A DNA stretch of 64,000 bases from Fimbriimonadaceae bacterium (GCA_019454105.1 CP075364.1:62001-126000), one strand, 5' to 3'; shown: positions 36,521 through 48,100, numbered from the stretch's first letter. The notes: generated by a model not told the origin, from the sequence alone. Program-made: numbers and translations.

Positions 36521-37411
36521 ATGCGCGTGAAAAAAGGTTTCAGCTTGATCGAGCTGCTCGTCGTCATCGCTATCATCGCCCTTTTGGCAGCGATCATCTT
36601 CCCCGTCTACTCGCAGGCCAAAGTCTCCGCGGCCCGGAACGGTGACATCGCGAGGATGAACGCGCTCCGGACGGCCTTGCAACTCTATCGCCAGGACTAT
36701 GGCGGCTACCCTCCCGCCCTGCTCGGTTATGCGACCACCTACACCCCGGGCGGCACCGACGTCGTCCCGGCGGGCCAACTCAAGGGTTTCCTCTATCCCA
36801 AGCGCGTGGACAGCCTTGCCACTTTCCGGCCCGCCCAGAACCGCGATGAGGAGACCCTGGTCACGACCGCTGTGTTCCCGGCCCAAGACCCAAGGCCGGT
36901 CGGATCGGCCCCCCTTCTCGACCTGAACGGAGACGGCGTGGTGGACGGCAATGACGACACGCTCGGATCCCGCCAAGCCTTTGGCCCCGCCGACGGGCCT
37001 GTCTGCAAGCCTGGGTTCGGCCCTCCGGGCAACTGCGCCACCGACCCGTTCACGAACCAACCAGCGGTGGCTAACTTTTATGCCTTGAGCGGCTTCGAGG
37101 CCGCTCCGCGCCCCGACCAGACCGGCGAACGGTACGAGCTCCGGTACTCCCTGTTCTGGTCGAACTTCGCTATCGGCACCGGAAACCCTGGCTTCGGTCG
37201 CGGGAGCGCCTTCGACGACCCGCGCCAGCTCGGCTATTCCGAGCCGCCGGACACGACCGTGGTCCTTTGGAACACGACGTTCCGGGACTACGACGGCGAC
37301 GTCCTCAAGAAGCAGGGAACCCGCGACTTGGCCCTGTTCCTGGGTGGCGGAGCCCGATCCTTTGATTCTGCCCAGCTCGACGAGAGGTCTTGGAGGGTCC
37401 TGCCGCGGTGA
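36521..37411 (+). CDS. GspG/GspH-like minor pilin
   Basis: The 296-residue prepilin has the leader MRVKKG and the segment [20 protein letters not shown], with the canonical Gly-Phe cleavage site and Glu at position 5. The next residues (FPVYSQAKVSAARNGDIARM, NALRTALQLYRQDYGGYPP) match the GspG-type core, in which a dimeric helix is followed by a loop for metal binding. The head is about twice the usual size. It lies 55 bp after pilD and 34 bp before the next pilin gene, in the position of fimU/gspH in classical minor-pilin operons. Confidence 0.85.
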   Translation: MRVKKGFSLIELLVVIAIIALLAAIIFPVYSQAKVSAARNGDIARMNALRTALQLYRQDYGGYPPALLGYATTYTPGGTDVVPAGQLKGFLYPKRVDSLATFRPAQNRDEETLVTTAVFPAQDPRPVGSAPLLDLNGDGVVDGNDDTLGSRQAFGPADGPVCKPGFGPPGNCATDPFTNQPAVANFYALSGFEAAPRPDQTGERYELRYSLFWSNFAIGTGNPGFGRGSAFDDPRQLGYSEPPDTTVVLWNTTFRDYDGDVLKKQGTRDLALFLGGGARSFDSAQLDERSWRVLPR

Positions 37412-37445
37412 GCCTGCCTGGTGGCCACCCAGACGATTTGACGAA

Positions 37446-39578
37446 ATGAATAGGAAGCGCAACGCAGGGACCTCGCTGGTCGAGATCCTGGTCGTGATCG
37501 TGGTCTTCCTGGTCGGCATCCTGGCCATCGTCCAGGTCTTCCCGCCAGGCTTGAACCTGATCCGGACCACGAGGAACAACACGGTCGCGGCCCAGCTCGG
37601 GGCGGCCGAGGCCCAAAGGATCTTGGGCCAGTCTGGACAGGTGGCGAACCTGATCGCCCCCGTCCGTTACGACTTTGACGGCACCGCCTATCGGATCCTG
37701 CTCCTCAACCGCCGGCCGGACGACCTGATGCCCGAGACCACTCCTGGCCTGCCGGGACGGATCGACGAGGACGGCAACGTGCTCGTCAACAACCGCAGCA
37801 TCGGGGCATGGCAGCGGGTCAGCGGCCCGAACATCTTTTCGAGGGTCTTGGGCGAAGCCAGGCCGATCCCGGCTCCCCGCCGCACGTTCGGGTCAGGGAT
37901 CGGGAACGATTTCGGCGGGCTGGTCCAACTCACGTTCGCCCCGGCCTACTATTTCCAAGGCCCGACCGGCGTGGACACGACCGCCTCGGTCTTGGTCTAC
38001 GGCAACGACATGGTGCGCCGGTTCGGCGACCGGGCATTCAACGTGCCCGACGTGCGCCGCCCGGGACGCTCTTGGGAGTTCTTCTTCGTCGAGGCTGAGG
38101 ACGCTGACGAGAACACGCCCTTTTTGAACCAAGACCAGGTCTACATCCCGAGGCCCACCAACGTCTCGATCGGCAAGACGTACCGCTATCGGCTCGCCTT
38201 CAGCTTTTATTATCAGTCCGGAACGCGCACCGTCCAGAACGATATCGTCGCCGTTGCCGAACTTGCCGACCAGGGCTCCGGGGCCTATTGGGCGATCGAC
38301 CAGCGCTACTGGGTCGTCTCGCTTCCCAAACTCATCGACGGCGGGCAGTACAGCGAGGCCAACTACTTGGGGGCCGAAAGGGACTCGCTCTCTTGTCAAC
38401 GCGTCTTCGAAGAGGTCGCGCTGTCCGGCGTCTTTGATTCTGCCGACCCTTATCAGTACAAGGTCGTGGGCAACGGCACCGATCCAGGGACCGGCCTCGG
38501 GTTCGCCCTTGGCTCGCTGCTCTTCAACCCGACCGGCTTCGACTTTCGCGTGCGGACGGTCAACAACCAGAGGGTGCCGCTCGAGGCGCGGATCGACTAT
38601 ACGGTCTTCGACTGGCGGATCCTCCGCGATGAGTTCCGGATACCGACGTGGGAGTCTGGGGCCACACGGCCCGGCTCGGCCCTTCCGGTCAAACTGACGC
38701 TCAACAACCTCATGTCGCTGGGCCGCGAGTCGGTCGACGGACGCACCTTCCAAGGCATGGGCCTCGCTGCTCCGGCGCTGCGCGCCCTCCAGTCAGGGCA
38801 GACCGACGACGCCCTCCTCGTCGACGCGGAGACAGGCGGCGTGATCCTAGGCAACCTCCCGAACGACCCGAACGCGCCCGGGTTCCCCCAAAACCCGGAG
38901 AGCGGATGGATGGTGGACAAAAGCTCGGGGGTCGTGACCTTCCGCGACACCGACCAAGACCCCTCGAACGGCCTGACCGTCTTCATGAGGTTCCCGACCG
39001 GCGACCCGAACAACCCTTGGAGCGCGCCGGTCGCTGTGCCCGACGTCCGCAACCGGTCTGTGCGCCTGCACTACATGGGCGTCGGCGAATGGGCCGTCCA
39101 ACCGATCAAGGCGGCGCGGTCATATCGGATCGAGGTGTATCCGGACGGTTCGCCGGTCTCGCCCGGCGAGTGCCAGATCGTGCCCTCGGACGCGCCGAAC
39201 TTCGTGATCGAGGACGCGACCCGGGTGTACTTCCCCGTGTCCGACATCGGTCAGCAAGTCGTGATCGGCGAACTTTGGACGATCGGGGCGGCCGGGGTGC
39301 CCGTCGTGAGGTACGACCAGGTGTTCCAGATCCGCGGCCCGGTGAGCGTGAGGGGCGTGGACGTGGGTTTCGTCGACGTCGGCGGCGCGCTCGACTTTGG
39401 CCAAGGCTATGCCGTGCGCCGGGTCCGTGGGGCGTCGATCAAGCTGAGAGTGATGTGGAACCCGACCCAGTTCAAGCTCGGCCCTGACCAGGTGGCGAAC
39501 TACAACGCACTCGAACTGTGGCTCCGGAGCACCCGTGTCACCGAGACCGAGGCCTTCCAGGTCGGAGGCAGGAACTGA
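37446..39578 (+). CDS. Giant minor pilin, PilV/GspI-like position (710 aa)
   Basis: ATG 37446 gives the prepilin leader MNRKRNAG and the segment TSLVEILVVIVVFLVGILAI; the longer frame upstream is discarded. After the helix (VQVFPPGLNLIRTTRNNTVA) the head is about 640 residues, whereas PilV/GspI proteins usually have about 100-200 residues in all. The head contains several repeated beta-rich sections, for example SGWMVDKSSGVVTFRDTDQD, but no domain I can name. It probably caps or decorates the pilus tip complex. It is followed with a 1-nt gap by the next minor pilin. Confidence 0.8.
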   Translation: MNRKRNAGTSLVEILVVIVVFLVGILAIVQVFPPGLNLIRTTRNNTVAAQLGAAEAQRILGQSGQVANLIAPVRYDFDGTAYRILLLNRRPDDLMPETTPGLPGRIDEDGNVLVNNRSIGAWQRVSGPNIFSRVLGEARPIPAPRRTFGSGIGNDFGGLVQLTFAPAYYFQGPTGVDTTASVLVYGNDMVRRFGDRAFNVPDVRRPGRSWEFFFVEAEDADENTPFLNQDQVYIPRPTNVSIGKTYRYRLAFSFYYQSGTRTVQNDIVAVAELADQGSGAYWAIDQRYWVVSLPKLIDGGQYSEANYLGAERDSLSCQRVFEEVALSGVFDSADPYQYKVVGNGTDPGTGLGFALGSLLFNPTGFDFRVRTVNNQRVPLEARIDYTVFDWRILRDEFRIPTWESGATRPGSALPVKLTLNNLMSLGRESVDGRTFQGMGLAAPALRALQSGQTDDALLVDAETGGVILGNLPNDPNAPGFPQNPESGWMVDKSSGVVTFRDTDQDPSNGLTVFMRFPTGDPNNPWSAPVAVPDVRNRSVRLHYMGVGEWAVQPIKAARSYRIEVYPDGSPVSPGECQIVPSDAPNFVIEDATRVYFPVSDIGQQVVIGELWTIGAAGVPVVRYDQVFQIRGPVSVRGVDVGFVDVGGALDFGQGYAVRRVRGASIKLRVMWNPTQFKLGPDQVANYNALELWLRSTRVTETEAFQVGGRN

Positions 39579-39579
39579 C

Positions 39580-41931
39580 ATGAGACGACGCGCGGCCTTC
39601 ACCCTGATCGAGCTCTTGACGGTCCTGGCCGTCACCGCGATCCTGCTCACGATCATCTTCATCCCGTTGATCCAAGGGTTCAACCTAACTCGGGCGGCGC
39701 AGGGGCTGGCCGACTCCCAAGACCGGGCCCGGTCGCTCGTCCGCCTGATCGAACAGGAAGTCGGCAACGCGGCCGCGGTGCGCGACAACAGCGGGTTGCG
39801 GGGATCGCTCTCGGTGGTCGTGCCAGGCAGCGACGGGAACCCGGAGCGGCTCGTCCTTCCTGCGATCAAGCTCGACCTTTGGCTTCCGGCCCAGGGCGAC
39901 CCTGGCGACCGAGACCCCTCCAGCGGCGCTTTCCGAAACCCGGACACGGGCAAGTTCGACCCGACGCTCCGAGGCCCGCGGGGCCAGGTCAATCTTCCGG
40001 CGACCCCGGGTTCGACCCTCGTGCGCTACTTTGTCGGGCTCCGCGACCCGTTCCGCGACTACACCAACCCCTATGACGGGCTCTTGATGCCGAGAAGCGG
40101 CGAAAGGGACAACCTTTATGTCCTTTACCGCGCCGAAGTCGAGCCCTATGTCTGGAGACGGATCGGGAACGAGACGCGCCGGGTCGTCAATGCCGACCTC
40201 TTCTACGACCTTGACTTCGACAACGACCCCGAGACGACCGGGCCGCTCTTTGACGAGGTCGACTTCTTCAACCGGAACGTCGCCCTTCGCGCCTACACGC
40301 AGACGCCACCGGGATGGTCGCAGCCCGGCCAACCGACGCGCGAGGCGATGATCCGGAACTGGCTCCGACGAGCCACCGTCGTCACCGAGATCAGTCGGTT
40401 CGACATGATCGCGGTCGAGTTCGACCGAAGCACCCGGCGCGCGCTTTACGACGGGAACGTGCCGAGGATCTTCTCTTTAGTCCGGTTCCAGCCGACGCGC
40501 GTCACGAGCGAACCTGCCACCGGCATGACCGCGGTGCGGACAGGCGAAGAAGCGACGAACACGGCCAAAGTCGGCCCCGATGTCTTCACGACTCGCTATG
40601 GAACCTGGGCGAACCTGCTCTTAAGGGTGTGGCCCAGCAACTATCCCCAGACTTGGGGGCTTGGGGCGGGCCAGGCGAAGGCCGGGGACGTCCGGGAACG
40701 ATGGGGGGCTGGAGCCTGGGGCTCCGACCCGCCGTACCTGGTCGGCCGCCCGTGGTTCGACGGCAACGGCACCGAGCGCTTCAGCCTCTTTGGATTCGAT
40801 CCCACTGTCATGGGGAACGACCTGGCCGAAGGCGTCGAGATCTTCGACATCGGAACATTTCTCCGCATCCGGCAGTTGCCCAAGGACGCTCCGGGTCGCC
40901 CCTACGCCTTTACCCAAGCGACGGCTCAGGCTGACAACCGAAGCGGATGGACGACGAACCGGACTTGGCGGCTTCACTTCGTGCCGCTGCTTCCCGATCC
41001 AAAGTCAGGAAGAGTCATCGCCGGTTTCGATGTCCGCGAGGTTGGGTCGGACGTGAGCGTCCCGTTTGACTACCGCGTCCCGACCTTTGCCCAGCAGTCG
41101 GCCCAAACCGCCCCCGTGGCCGACCGTACCGGCGTCCGCGTCAGCGACTATGACGCCAACGGGCCCCGAGACTTCAACCCGAACACCGACCCAGACCTCA
41201 CAGGGAACTGGTCCGACGCGAAGTTCGAACCTGTCAACCGGCAGTTCAACAAACTTTGGGTCGACTTCCCGACCCTGGCACCTGGCTTGGACCGGTCCCA
41301 ATATGTCCGGCGGTTCATCGATTTGCGAAAGGCGGGGACGCCCGATGGCTTCAGCGGGCCTCTCGACCCCCGCAACGAAATCGGGCGAGCCTATATCACT
41401 CCGGGTTCAGAAGTCGTCGTCGGGCCAGACCAGCGGCCAGGACCCAACTACGGAAGGTACATCCGTTACACCAGGGTGACGCAGCGCCCGGTCGGCCCTA
41501 ACCAGTACCTCATCAACTATACAGACCAGCCAGAGCCGGACTACACGGCGCTTGGCTTCAGCAACGTGCCTGCGGACGTCTACGACCCACTGTCCTACGA
41601 CCCGGACAATTTTGTACAGGGCGTCATCCAGCCGCAATATCGTGCTGGTTACGTTGAGCTGAACTCGAGGTTCGGGGAGCCGATTCCAAGCGGCTACTAC
41701 TCGGACCTCTCGGATCCACAGAACCCGCGCGGATGGGTCCCGACCGGGAACATCTACGTGACCTACCGCTTCCAATTTACTGAGCCCGCCGACGTCGTGG
41801 CGGTCGATTACGACTCGTCGCAGGTGATCGAGACGGTACTGACGATCAGGAACTACCCGCAAGGGGTCCAGTTCGGAGCCCAGTCGATCACCGTCCGAGG
41901 CACCGCCGAAGTCCGCAACTTCATCCGATGA
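39580..41931 (+). CDS. Giant minor pilin, PilW/GspJ-like position (783 aa)
   Basis: ATG 39580 gives the leader MRRRAA and the segment FTLIELLTVLAVTAILLTII, followed by FIPLIQGFNLTRAAQGLADS. This is the GspJ/PilW N-terminal pattern, with Ala at the -1 site. The head is about 740 residues, compared with about 200-350 for known PilW/GspJ proteins. Aromatic-rich beta segments dominate and the end (TVLTIRNYPQGVQFGAQSIT then VRGTAEVRNFIR) resembles a pilin-like finishing strand. ATGA overlaps couple it to the next gene. Confidence 0.8.
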   Translation: MRRRAAFTLIELLTVLAVTAILLTIIFIPLIQGFNLTRAAQGLADSQDRARSLVRLIEQEVGNAAAVRDNSGLRGSLSVVVPGSDGNPERLVLPAIKLDLWLPAQGDPGDRDPSSGAFRNPDTGKFDPTLRGPRGQVNLPATPGSTLVRYFVGLRDPFRDYTNPYDGLLMPRSGERDNLYVLYRAEVEPYVWRRIGNETRRVVNADLFYDLDFDNDPETTGPLFDEVDFFNRNVALRAYTQTPPGWSQPGQPTREAMIRNWLRRATVVTEISRFDMIAVEFDRSTRRALYDGNVPRIFSLVRFQPTRVTSEPATGMTAVRTGEEATNTAKVGPDVFTTRYGTWANLLLRVWPSNYPQTWGLGAGQAKAGDVRERWGAGAWGSDPPYLVGRPWFDGNGTERFSLFGFDPTVMGNDLAEGVEIFDIGTFLRIRQLPKDAPGRPYAFTQATAQADNRSGWTTNRTWRLHFVPLLPDPKSGRVIAGFDVREVGSDVSVPFDYRVPTFAQQSAQTAPVADRTGVRVSDYDANGPRDFNPNTDPDLTGNWSDAKFEPVNRQFNKLWVDFPTLAPGLDRSQYVRRFIDLRKAGTPDGFSGPLDPRNEIGRAYITPGSEVVVGPDQRPGPNYGRYIRYTRVTQRPVGPNQYLINYTDQPEPDYTALGFSNVPADVYDPLSYDPDNFVQGVIQPQYRAGYVELNSRFGEPIPSGYYSDLSDPQNPRGWVPTGNIYVTYRFQFTEPADVVAVDYDSSQVIETVLTIRNYPQGVQFGAQSITVRGTAEVRNFIR

Positions 41932-44900
41932 CCATGACCCAGAGACCCCGCCAAAGCCAGTCTGGCCAGACCCTCGTCATCGCCATCATCATCCTCGGCG
42001 TGCTGCTGTCGCTTGGGGTGGCTTTTGTGGCCATCGTCGGCAGGAACATCAACGAGGCCGGACGTGGTCGCGACCGGAGCCTGGCGACGACCTTGGCGAG
42101 AGCCGGGGCCGAGTTCGCCCACTACCAGCTGAGGTATTCGGTGCTCGGCGCGGACTGGCGGCCCGAAGCGGTCGATCCGGCGACTTTCATCGACGCGCAA
42201 GGCTTTACGCGCGACCCGGACGCCCACTACCTTCGACCGCGCGACCCGAACTTTCCTTTCCGGACCGGGGCGGGGAACACGCCGATCGAAGACCTCGGCG
42301 GCCCGGACGGGCTTGGGCCCTATTCGCGGGTCCAGTTCGCGAAGGGAAGGGCTTTGGTTCGGGTCCGATACGCACCGACAGAATTCAATGTCTTCGCCCA
42401 ACCCGGCGGCCAGTTGCGCGAGCCGGGGAAGGCGCGCAGCTATCTGACGATCGAAGTCATCGGCCGTCCAGGACGGCTCGATCCGAACGACCCGACGCTC
42501 GTGCTGAAGGACGCGGTCAAGGCGGCCAACTTCGCCAACGCCCAAGAAAAGCAGTCGGAGCTCGGGCGGCTCGCCTCGGCCAACAACCTCGTCACCAATT
42601 CCCGCCGATTGCTCGCTTTCTCGTCGATTGGCATGCTCGAAGCGGGCCGGTTTATCCACAACAAGTACAAAGTCTCCCGGCCAGCCGAGCTGGGATGGCC
42701 GAACAGCAGCGAGGACCGCAATCAACCTGGTTGGAACGTCTTTGACTCGGCGGGCACGGGTCTTCGTTACGGCGACGGTCGGGCCCCGTACTCGAACCAG
42801 CCGGACGACCAACGGCCGCTCGTCGGGTCGCTGGGTTGGGGCCGCGTGTTCGCCGAACCGGTGCAAGGGTATCCAGACTGGTCTCAAATCCCCGGAGGAG
42901 GCTCGCTTTGGGTGAACGGCGACCTCCGGGTCTTCGGGACTCACAACGTCGCGCTCAACACCTTCTTGGGAGAGTCGTGGAGCGTGGCGGGCACGATCGG
43001 AGCAGCCAACAACCTCTCGCAGGTCAATGTGAGCCGGGTCTTCTACGACCCAGCCAACAACACTTGGGCGAGCCGGTGGCAGGCGGTCGGATCGACCGTT
43101 CAGAACCCGGTCCAACTGGGCCCGGGCGTCATGGACAGCACCCAGGTCTCGTTCACGACCGTGGGCGGAGCCTTCCGCGATGGCCGCTCCGAACCCGACG
43201 AGCTCGGCTATCCGCGCGCCGTCTCGCGCAAAGAGCCGCCTTCGGTGCTGACGACCGATCCCCAGAACAACGTCAACCGATTCCTGGCCATCACTCGGGA
43301 CAGCGGCAGGATCGTCGACGGCCGCAACATTGGCCGGTTCGGCCTCGGTCGGGGCGTGTACGTCGACAGCGTGGAGCGTGGCAACACGTCGAGCGAGGAC
43401 GAGCGGGAGATTTCGGGCGCGGTCAAGTCGTTGCCGACCGACTGGCTCAATCCCAACAATCCGGCGAGCCAGGGCTGGAAGGGCCCCTTCTACGTTCCCC
43501 TCGCGGCGAGCCTTCGGCTCCTTCCGGACGGGTTCGAGATCGTTCGCGACTCGCGAAGCCGGAGGGCGTTCTGGCGGGACGAGAACAACCGGCCCACGAA
43601 CTCGGCCCGCGCGCGGTTCCGCATCCGCCAGATCACTGTCGGCAACCGGACGGACACTTATATCCTCAACAGCATCCAGCACCCAGGATTGGTCGGGCAG
43701 CCCGGCGCCAGCCTGACCGATCAGCAGTTCCTGAGTTCAGGACAGGTCTTCAACGGCGTGGTCTACTTTGAGGGGGACGTCCGTGTCCGGGGGGTGATCC
43801 CGACCGACAACCAGTTGACTGTCGTCTCAATGGGCACGGTCTACGTCGACGGGAGCGTCACTAAGGGGGTCGTCACCGAGACCGGGCAAGTCATCGACCG
43901 ACCGAGCCGCTCGGCTTGCGTCCTCATGGCAAAGGACTACGTGTGCCTGAACACGTCTATGTTCGTCGGCCCGGCGCCGGGTGAGAGCGTCGAGACCAAG
44001 CAATCGAGCCCCATCGCCGACACGCCGAGCCCGTTCGAACTGCGTCTCGAAGCCCCGGATTTGGTGCTGGAGACCCAGTTCTTGCTGGACCAAGAGTCGG
44101 GCAACCCGAACCGGCCCACAACTTGGCAGCCCCTGGCCAGCACATACCAATCGGCCGGTACGGGCGAACGCATCGCGACGCGGTTCACGGTGGCGGCCTC
44201 GGGCGACGATGGCGGGCCTACCTTTGCTGGGCTCGATGTTTTTGCCGACTCCTATGGCATCGGGGCCAACTGGGGTGGGCTGCTCTTCCCGCGCAACATC
44301 GACTTCGGGTTCACTCAGGTGCAGTTCAACGCGGCGAGCCAGTTCTTCTCGGGTGTCGGCAACATCCCGGTCTATGGCCTTGGCGACCCGACAAGGAACG
44401 TCTATCCCAAGTTTGAGTCGATCGGCATGCCGCTTGCTGGTCAGTTCTCGACCCTGAATGGTCGGGTCCTGACGGCTCCGGCTGGACTCGGAGGGTTCAA
44501 TTTGGCGCTCCAGGATCCGAGCTATCTGAAGGTCAAGATGTCTGGGGTGGGCCAGGCGCCGCTCAAGAACTTCTTGGGGGCGAGGACCGTGGTCGCGCCG
44601 CACGACGTCCGCATCGAGGCGGTGCTGTTCGCCGAAGAAGGCTCGTTCTTCGTGATTCCGGGCAACTGGTTCAATCAGAACACCCAGGACACGAGGAGGA
44701 ACTGGCTCGATCGTTCCACGAACAGTCTTTACTCGGGTCTGACCGACGCGCAGGCCAACCTCCGCCGGTTCGAGTTGTTCGGCAACTCCCCGGAAACGCC
44801 CTTCCACGGAGAGCCGCTCGATGTCAGAGTCACCATCCTCGGATCGGTGAGCGAGAATCTGCCCGCGCCGATCAGCCAGCAGGTGGAGTGGCTCCGGAAA

Positions 44901-45191
44901 TGGGGCTGGATCCCGCGCTTCCTCGGTTCCGCCATTGGTTCCGACGGTCAGCTCATGAAGATTCCTGAGCAGCACACGGACGGGTTCGACCTGAACGCGG
45001 TGCCGACTGTCTCGAACCTGAACATCGTTTACGACCCGACCTTGGCCACTGCGAGCTACTTCGACCCGAACGAGCCGGGCCAGTTCAAGTGGAAACCGGT
45101 CCGGACCGACGAGAACGGTTGGGTGCTGCCGCCCATGCCGCGCTTGCCCGTAAGCCCGACCCTGGCCTACTTTGGAGAGGTGAACCCATGA
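41928..45191 (+). CDS. Giant minor pilin, PilX/GspK-like position (1087 aa)
   Basis: ATG 41928 overlaps the preceding stop in ATGA. The N-terminus QSQSG then QTLVIAIIILGVLLSLGVAF fits PilX/GspK-type prepilins: a Gly cleavage site and no Glu at position 5, as expected for the tip pilin that caps the helix. The following AIVGRNINEAGRGRDRSLAT continues the helix. The head is about 1040 residues, compared with about 150-330 for PilX/GspK. It contains repeated beta-rich blocks such as GQVFNGVVYFEGDVRVRGVI and VYVDGSVTKGVV, reminiscent of polymer-type or adhesin repeats. It is coupled by ATGA to the giant secreted protein downstream. Confidence 0.8.
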   Translation: MTMTQRPRQSQSGQTLVIAIIILGVLLSLGVAFVAIVGRNINEAGRGRDRSLATTLARAGAEFAHYQLRYSVLGADWRPEAVDPATFIDAQGFTRDPDAHYLRPRDPNFPFRTGAGNTPIEDLGGPDGLGPYSRVQFAKGRALVRVRYAPTEFNVFAQPGGQLREPGKARSYLTIEVIGRPGRLDPNDPTLVLKDAVKAANFANAQEKQSELGRLASANNLVTNSRRLLAFSSIGMLEAGRFIHNKYKVSRPAELGWPNSSEDRNQPGWNVFDSAGTGLRYGDGRAPYSNQPDDQRPLVGSLGWGRVFAEPVQGYPDWSQIPGGGSLWVNGDLRVFGTHNVALNTFLGESWSVAGTIGAANNLSQVNVSRVFYDPANNTWASRWQAVGSTVQNPVQLGPGVMDSTQVSFTTVGGAFRDGRSEPDELGYPRAVSRKEPPSVLTTDPQNNVNRFLAITRDSGRIVDGRNIGRFGLGRGVYVDSVERGNTSSEDEREISGAVKSLPTDWLNPNNPASQGWKGPFYVPLAASLRLLPDGFEIVRDSRSRRAFWRDENNRPTNSARARFRIRQITVGNRTDTYILNSIQHPGLVGQPGASLTDQQFLSSGQVFNGVVYFEGDVRVRGVIPTDNQLTVVSMGTVYVDGSVTKGVVTETGQVIDRPSRSACVLMAKDYVCLNTSMFVGPAPGESVETKQSSPIADTPSPFELRLEAPDLVLETQFLLDQESGNPNRPTTWQPLASTYQSAGTGERIATRFTVAASGDDGGPTFAGLDVFADSYGIGANWGGLLFPRNIDFGFTQVQFNAASQFFSGVGNIPVYGLGDPTRNVYPKFESIGMPLAGQFSTLNGRVLTAPAGLGGFNLALQDPSYLKVKMSGVGQAPLKNFLGARTVVAPHDVRIEAVLFAEEGSFFVIPGNWFNQNTQDTRRNWLDRSTNSLYSGLTDAQANLRRFELFGNSPETPFHGEPLDVRVTILGSVSENLPAPISQQVEWLRKWGWIPRFLGSAIGSDGQLMKIPEQHTDGFDLNAVPTVSNLNIVYDPTLATASYFDPNEPGQFKWKPVRTDENGWVLPPMPRLPVSPTLAYFGEVNP

Positions 45192-48100
45192 GATTTCGAA
45201 CTTTCGTGCTGTCAGTCGTCGCCACCCTTGCTGGATTTACGGCCGCCCAGCCGCTCAACTACGCTGGTGACACGGTCGAGGTCCGAGTCGGCGTCCTGCT
45301 GACCGACTCCCAGAGGGCTGCCAACGGCTTCCAGACGAACGCGGCTCCCCATGTTTGGTACGCACTCGACCGGGACGTCACGGTCAAACCGGCCCGCTGG
45401 AGCTTTGTCAACCCTGGAGCCCCGTCGATCTTGAGCGCGGCCACCCGCCAGCGCTGGGCCAGCTTTGATGCTGGGACACCCTTGGCCGGAGCCGCGGTCT
45501 CCAAGTCCAGCGCTCCCTACTGGGAAGTCGAGCTCAGCGCGCTGGACGACCGGTCGATCGCTCGGTTCGATGTGTTGTCCTTGACCGTCGATCGCAACCT
45601 TTCTTTCACTTCGGGCGAGCGAGAACGGCTCCGACGGTTCATGGACCAAGGTGGCGTCCTATGGGTGGACTTGGTCAACACAATCGGCCTCACCTACGAC
45701 GAAGCCAATCCGCTGCCCCTCCCGTTCGAAGTGGGCACGTCGCCCCTGGAAGTGGACGGCGACTTCCTCCACCCGTTGCTGAGGTCACCGAACGCCTTGA
45801 CCCTCAGCGACCTGAACTCGATGGGGTTCCCGCTCGTTGGAAGACCCCACTTTGTCACCTCGGCCCTGCCCTACGGCGTCGGCGGAGGGTTCGACAAGAT
45901 GATGCGCTGGGTCGCGAACGACTCACGCCGCCTGCAGATCGTCGCTGGGACGAACGCGAACAACGGTGTCGTCAGTGTCGGAAAAGTCGGACAGGGCTAT
46001 TTGGTCGTCACGTCGCGAGGCGTCACGCTCAGTTTGAACCGGGGCCGCGTCCCGGGGTCGCCGGGCGCGACGTCGCCGAACCAAGGGTACCGGTCCCTCA
46101 CGCCGGTGATCGATCCTAGTTCGGTGGCGGCGGCCAAGCTGGCGGTCAACATCGTTTCAATCGTTGGAACGTCGCCGGGCCCTGGGGCAGGGCCGCGCAA
46201 GACGAACAGCAACTCGGTGGACCTCGGAGCGCCCTTGCTACGCCGTTTTGAGGCGAACGACGGCGTCGGCGGGCTCGTCCAGGGCCATCCTCCGGCCATT
46301 GCCGCCGGAAGGATCGTCGTCACGCGCGGCAACGAAGTCATCTGCTTCGACGCGAGACCGGATCGTGACCTGGACGGAAACGGCGACCCGGACGACGGCC
46401 TAGAAGACACCTTCGGCTCCGGCTACGACGTGATTTGGACGGCGACCGTCCCGGGATCTCGCGTCTCGCCGCCTGTGATCGTCGAGTCTCCCGACTCGAT
46501 AGTTCCCAACCCTGCCCGTGGGAACATCATCGCGACACAGCAAGTCTGGGTCGTGAACGAGCAGAGCCGGGTCTTCGTGTTCGACTTAGAGTCGGCTGGC
46601 GCGCCCCAGGGGTCTTTGGCCAATTGGCCCGCCATAGCCCAGATCCAGCCTCCGCCGAACACGCAGGTTGGCAGCACCGGCCCGTTCGCGCCGACCATTC
46701 ACGAGTCGGTCGCGGTCGTGACAGACTCCGCCTCGGGTGGCGTGCTTGGCACAAGCGGCCGTGTTTGGGCGATCGACATCGCCCGCGCGGAACTGCTCCG
46801 GACTCAGAACGACTTCGCGCTCTTGAGATCGCCACGGTTCGGCGAGCCCTCCAGCGGGGCGACTGTTGGCTATATCGCGATCCAGGACTCATCGGGCGGA
46901 CTCGACCGGATCGTCTATGTCCCAACCGCCCCGAACCCGACCGCTTCGCGAGCAGCCGGTCTGGTCTCGATCTGGCTCGGGGCGAGGGGCGAGGTCCCGT
47001 TCCGAAGGGAACTCAACGGCATCCTGTTCATCGTGCAGACCCGGGCCTCGTTGCAGGGCCTGCCGTTGCTGGTCGATCCCCGGCAGTACCAAGGGGCGGC
47101 ACCGTTCACTTTGGACTCGCTGGGTATGAAGGTCACGGTCGTTCGGGCGAACGGCGTGCCGCTCAACTTGGGCGAGCTTTCGCAGCTGTTCGCCGACGTG
47201 GTGGAGACGAACCCTGGAGTCTTGCAGTTCACCGTCGGCAACTCGCTTGGTCTTGATTTGACTGGCCAAGAGACACCGAACGATCCGACTGACGACGTCT
47301 CCGTCAGGATCGACTATACGATCGACTGGGGCCGGGCCGGGGAAGGCTTCGGCCAACCGCAGTACGACAACTTCATTCGAGGCAACCTCGGGTTCCCGGA
47401 CAACTCGAACTTCGCCCGTCGGGTGGTCGGCGATCTGGCATTGGCCCCGACCGGCAACCTGATCGCCTTGACCGCCGATCCTCAACAGCCGCGCGGCGGG
47501 TCGATCTTCAACTTGAAGGAAGACAAAGGGCCGGGCAACTTCTCGCTCGTGAACCGGTTCGACCTCTTTCAAGCGTTTTCGTTCAACGTGAACAGCGGCG
47601 GATCGGGCGACAGCTTGAACGTGCCTGCCACTGTGACTGACGAAGACACGATCAACCTCCTCTTGCCTTTCTTGCGCGGGAACTTCACGAACTGGGGGTT
47701 CGCAGGAGGGCCGACGGTGCGTGGCGGGACCGTCTATGTCTCGGCGGTCGCCGACAAAGGCATCTTCAACAACGCTTTCCAGGCCCGCACCGGCGTCCTG
47801 ATGGCGTTCAAAGCCGATCCGCCGGTCAACAGCTTCGAGATCGAGGGTCAGGACTCTAACTTCTCGATCGTCCAACCCGACGTGGCCCTGAGCACGCAGA
47901 TCAACCAGCCTGAGCAGTTCAGCAACTTGAATCCTGGCCAGTTCACGGTGGAGCCGATTCCGGGCACTTCGAGGTCCAGGGTCGTGATCCCGTCACTCAT
48001 GGCGACGACACGCAACCAGATCCGGGACTCACTCAACACCAGCGCCCCGCTAATCGTACGGCGAGGCGGCCAGACCGATGTCGTGATCGAACCCGAGGCC

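Noticed and set aside
41853-43682. 609-residue minus-strand frame opposite the PilX-like gene
   Set aside because: No recognisable domain; its Arg/Val/Asp-rich composition reflects codon bias of the real plus-strand gene.
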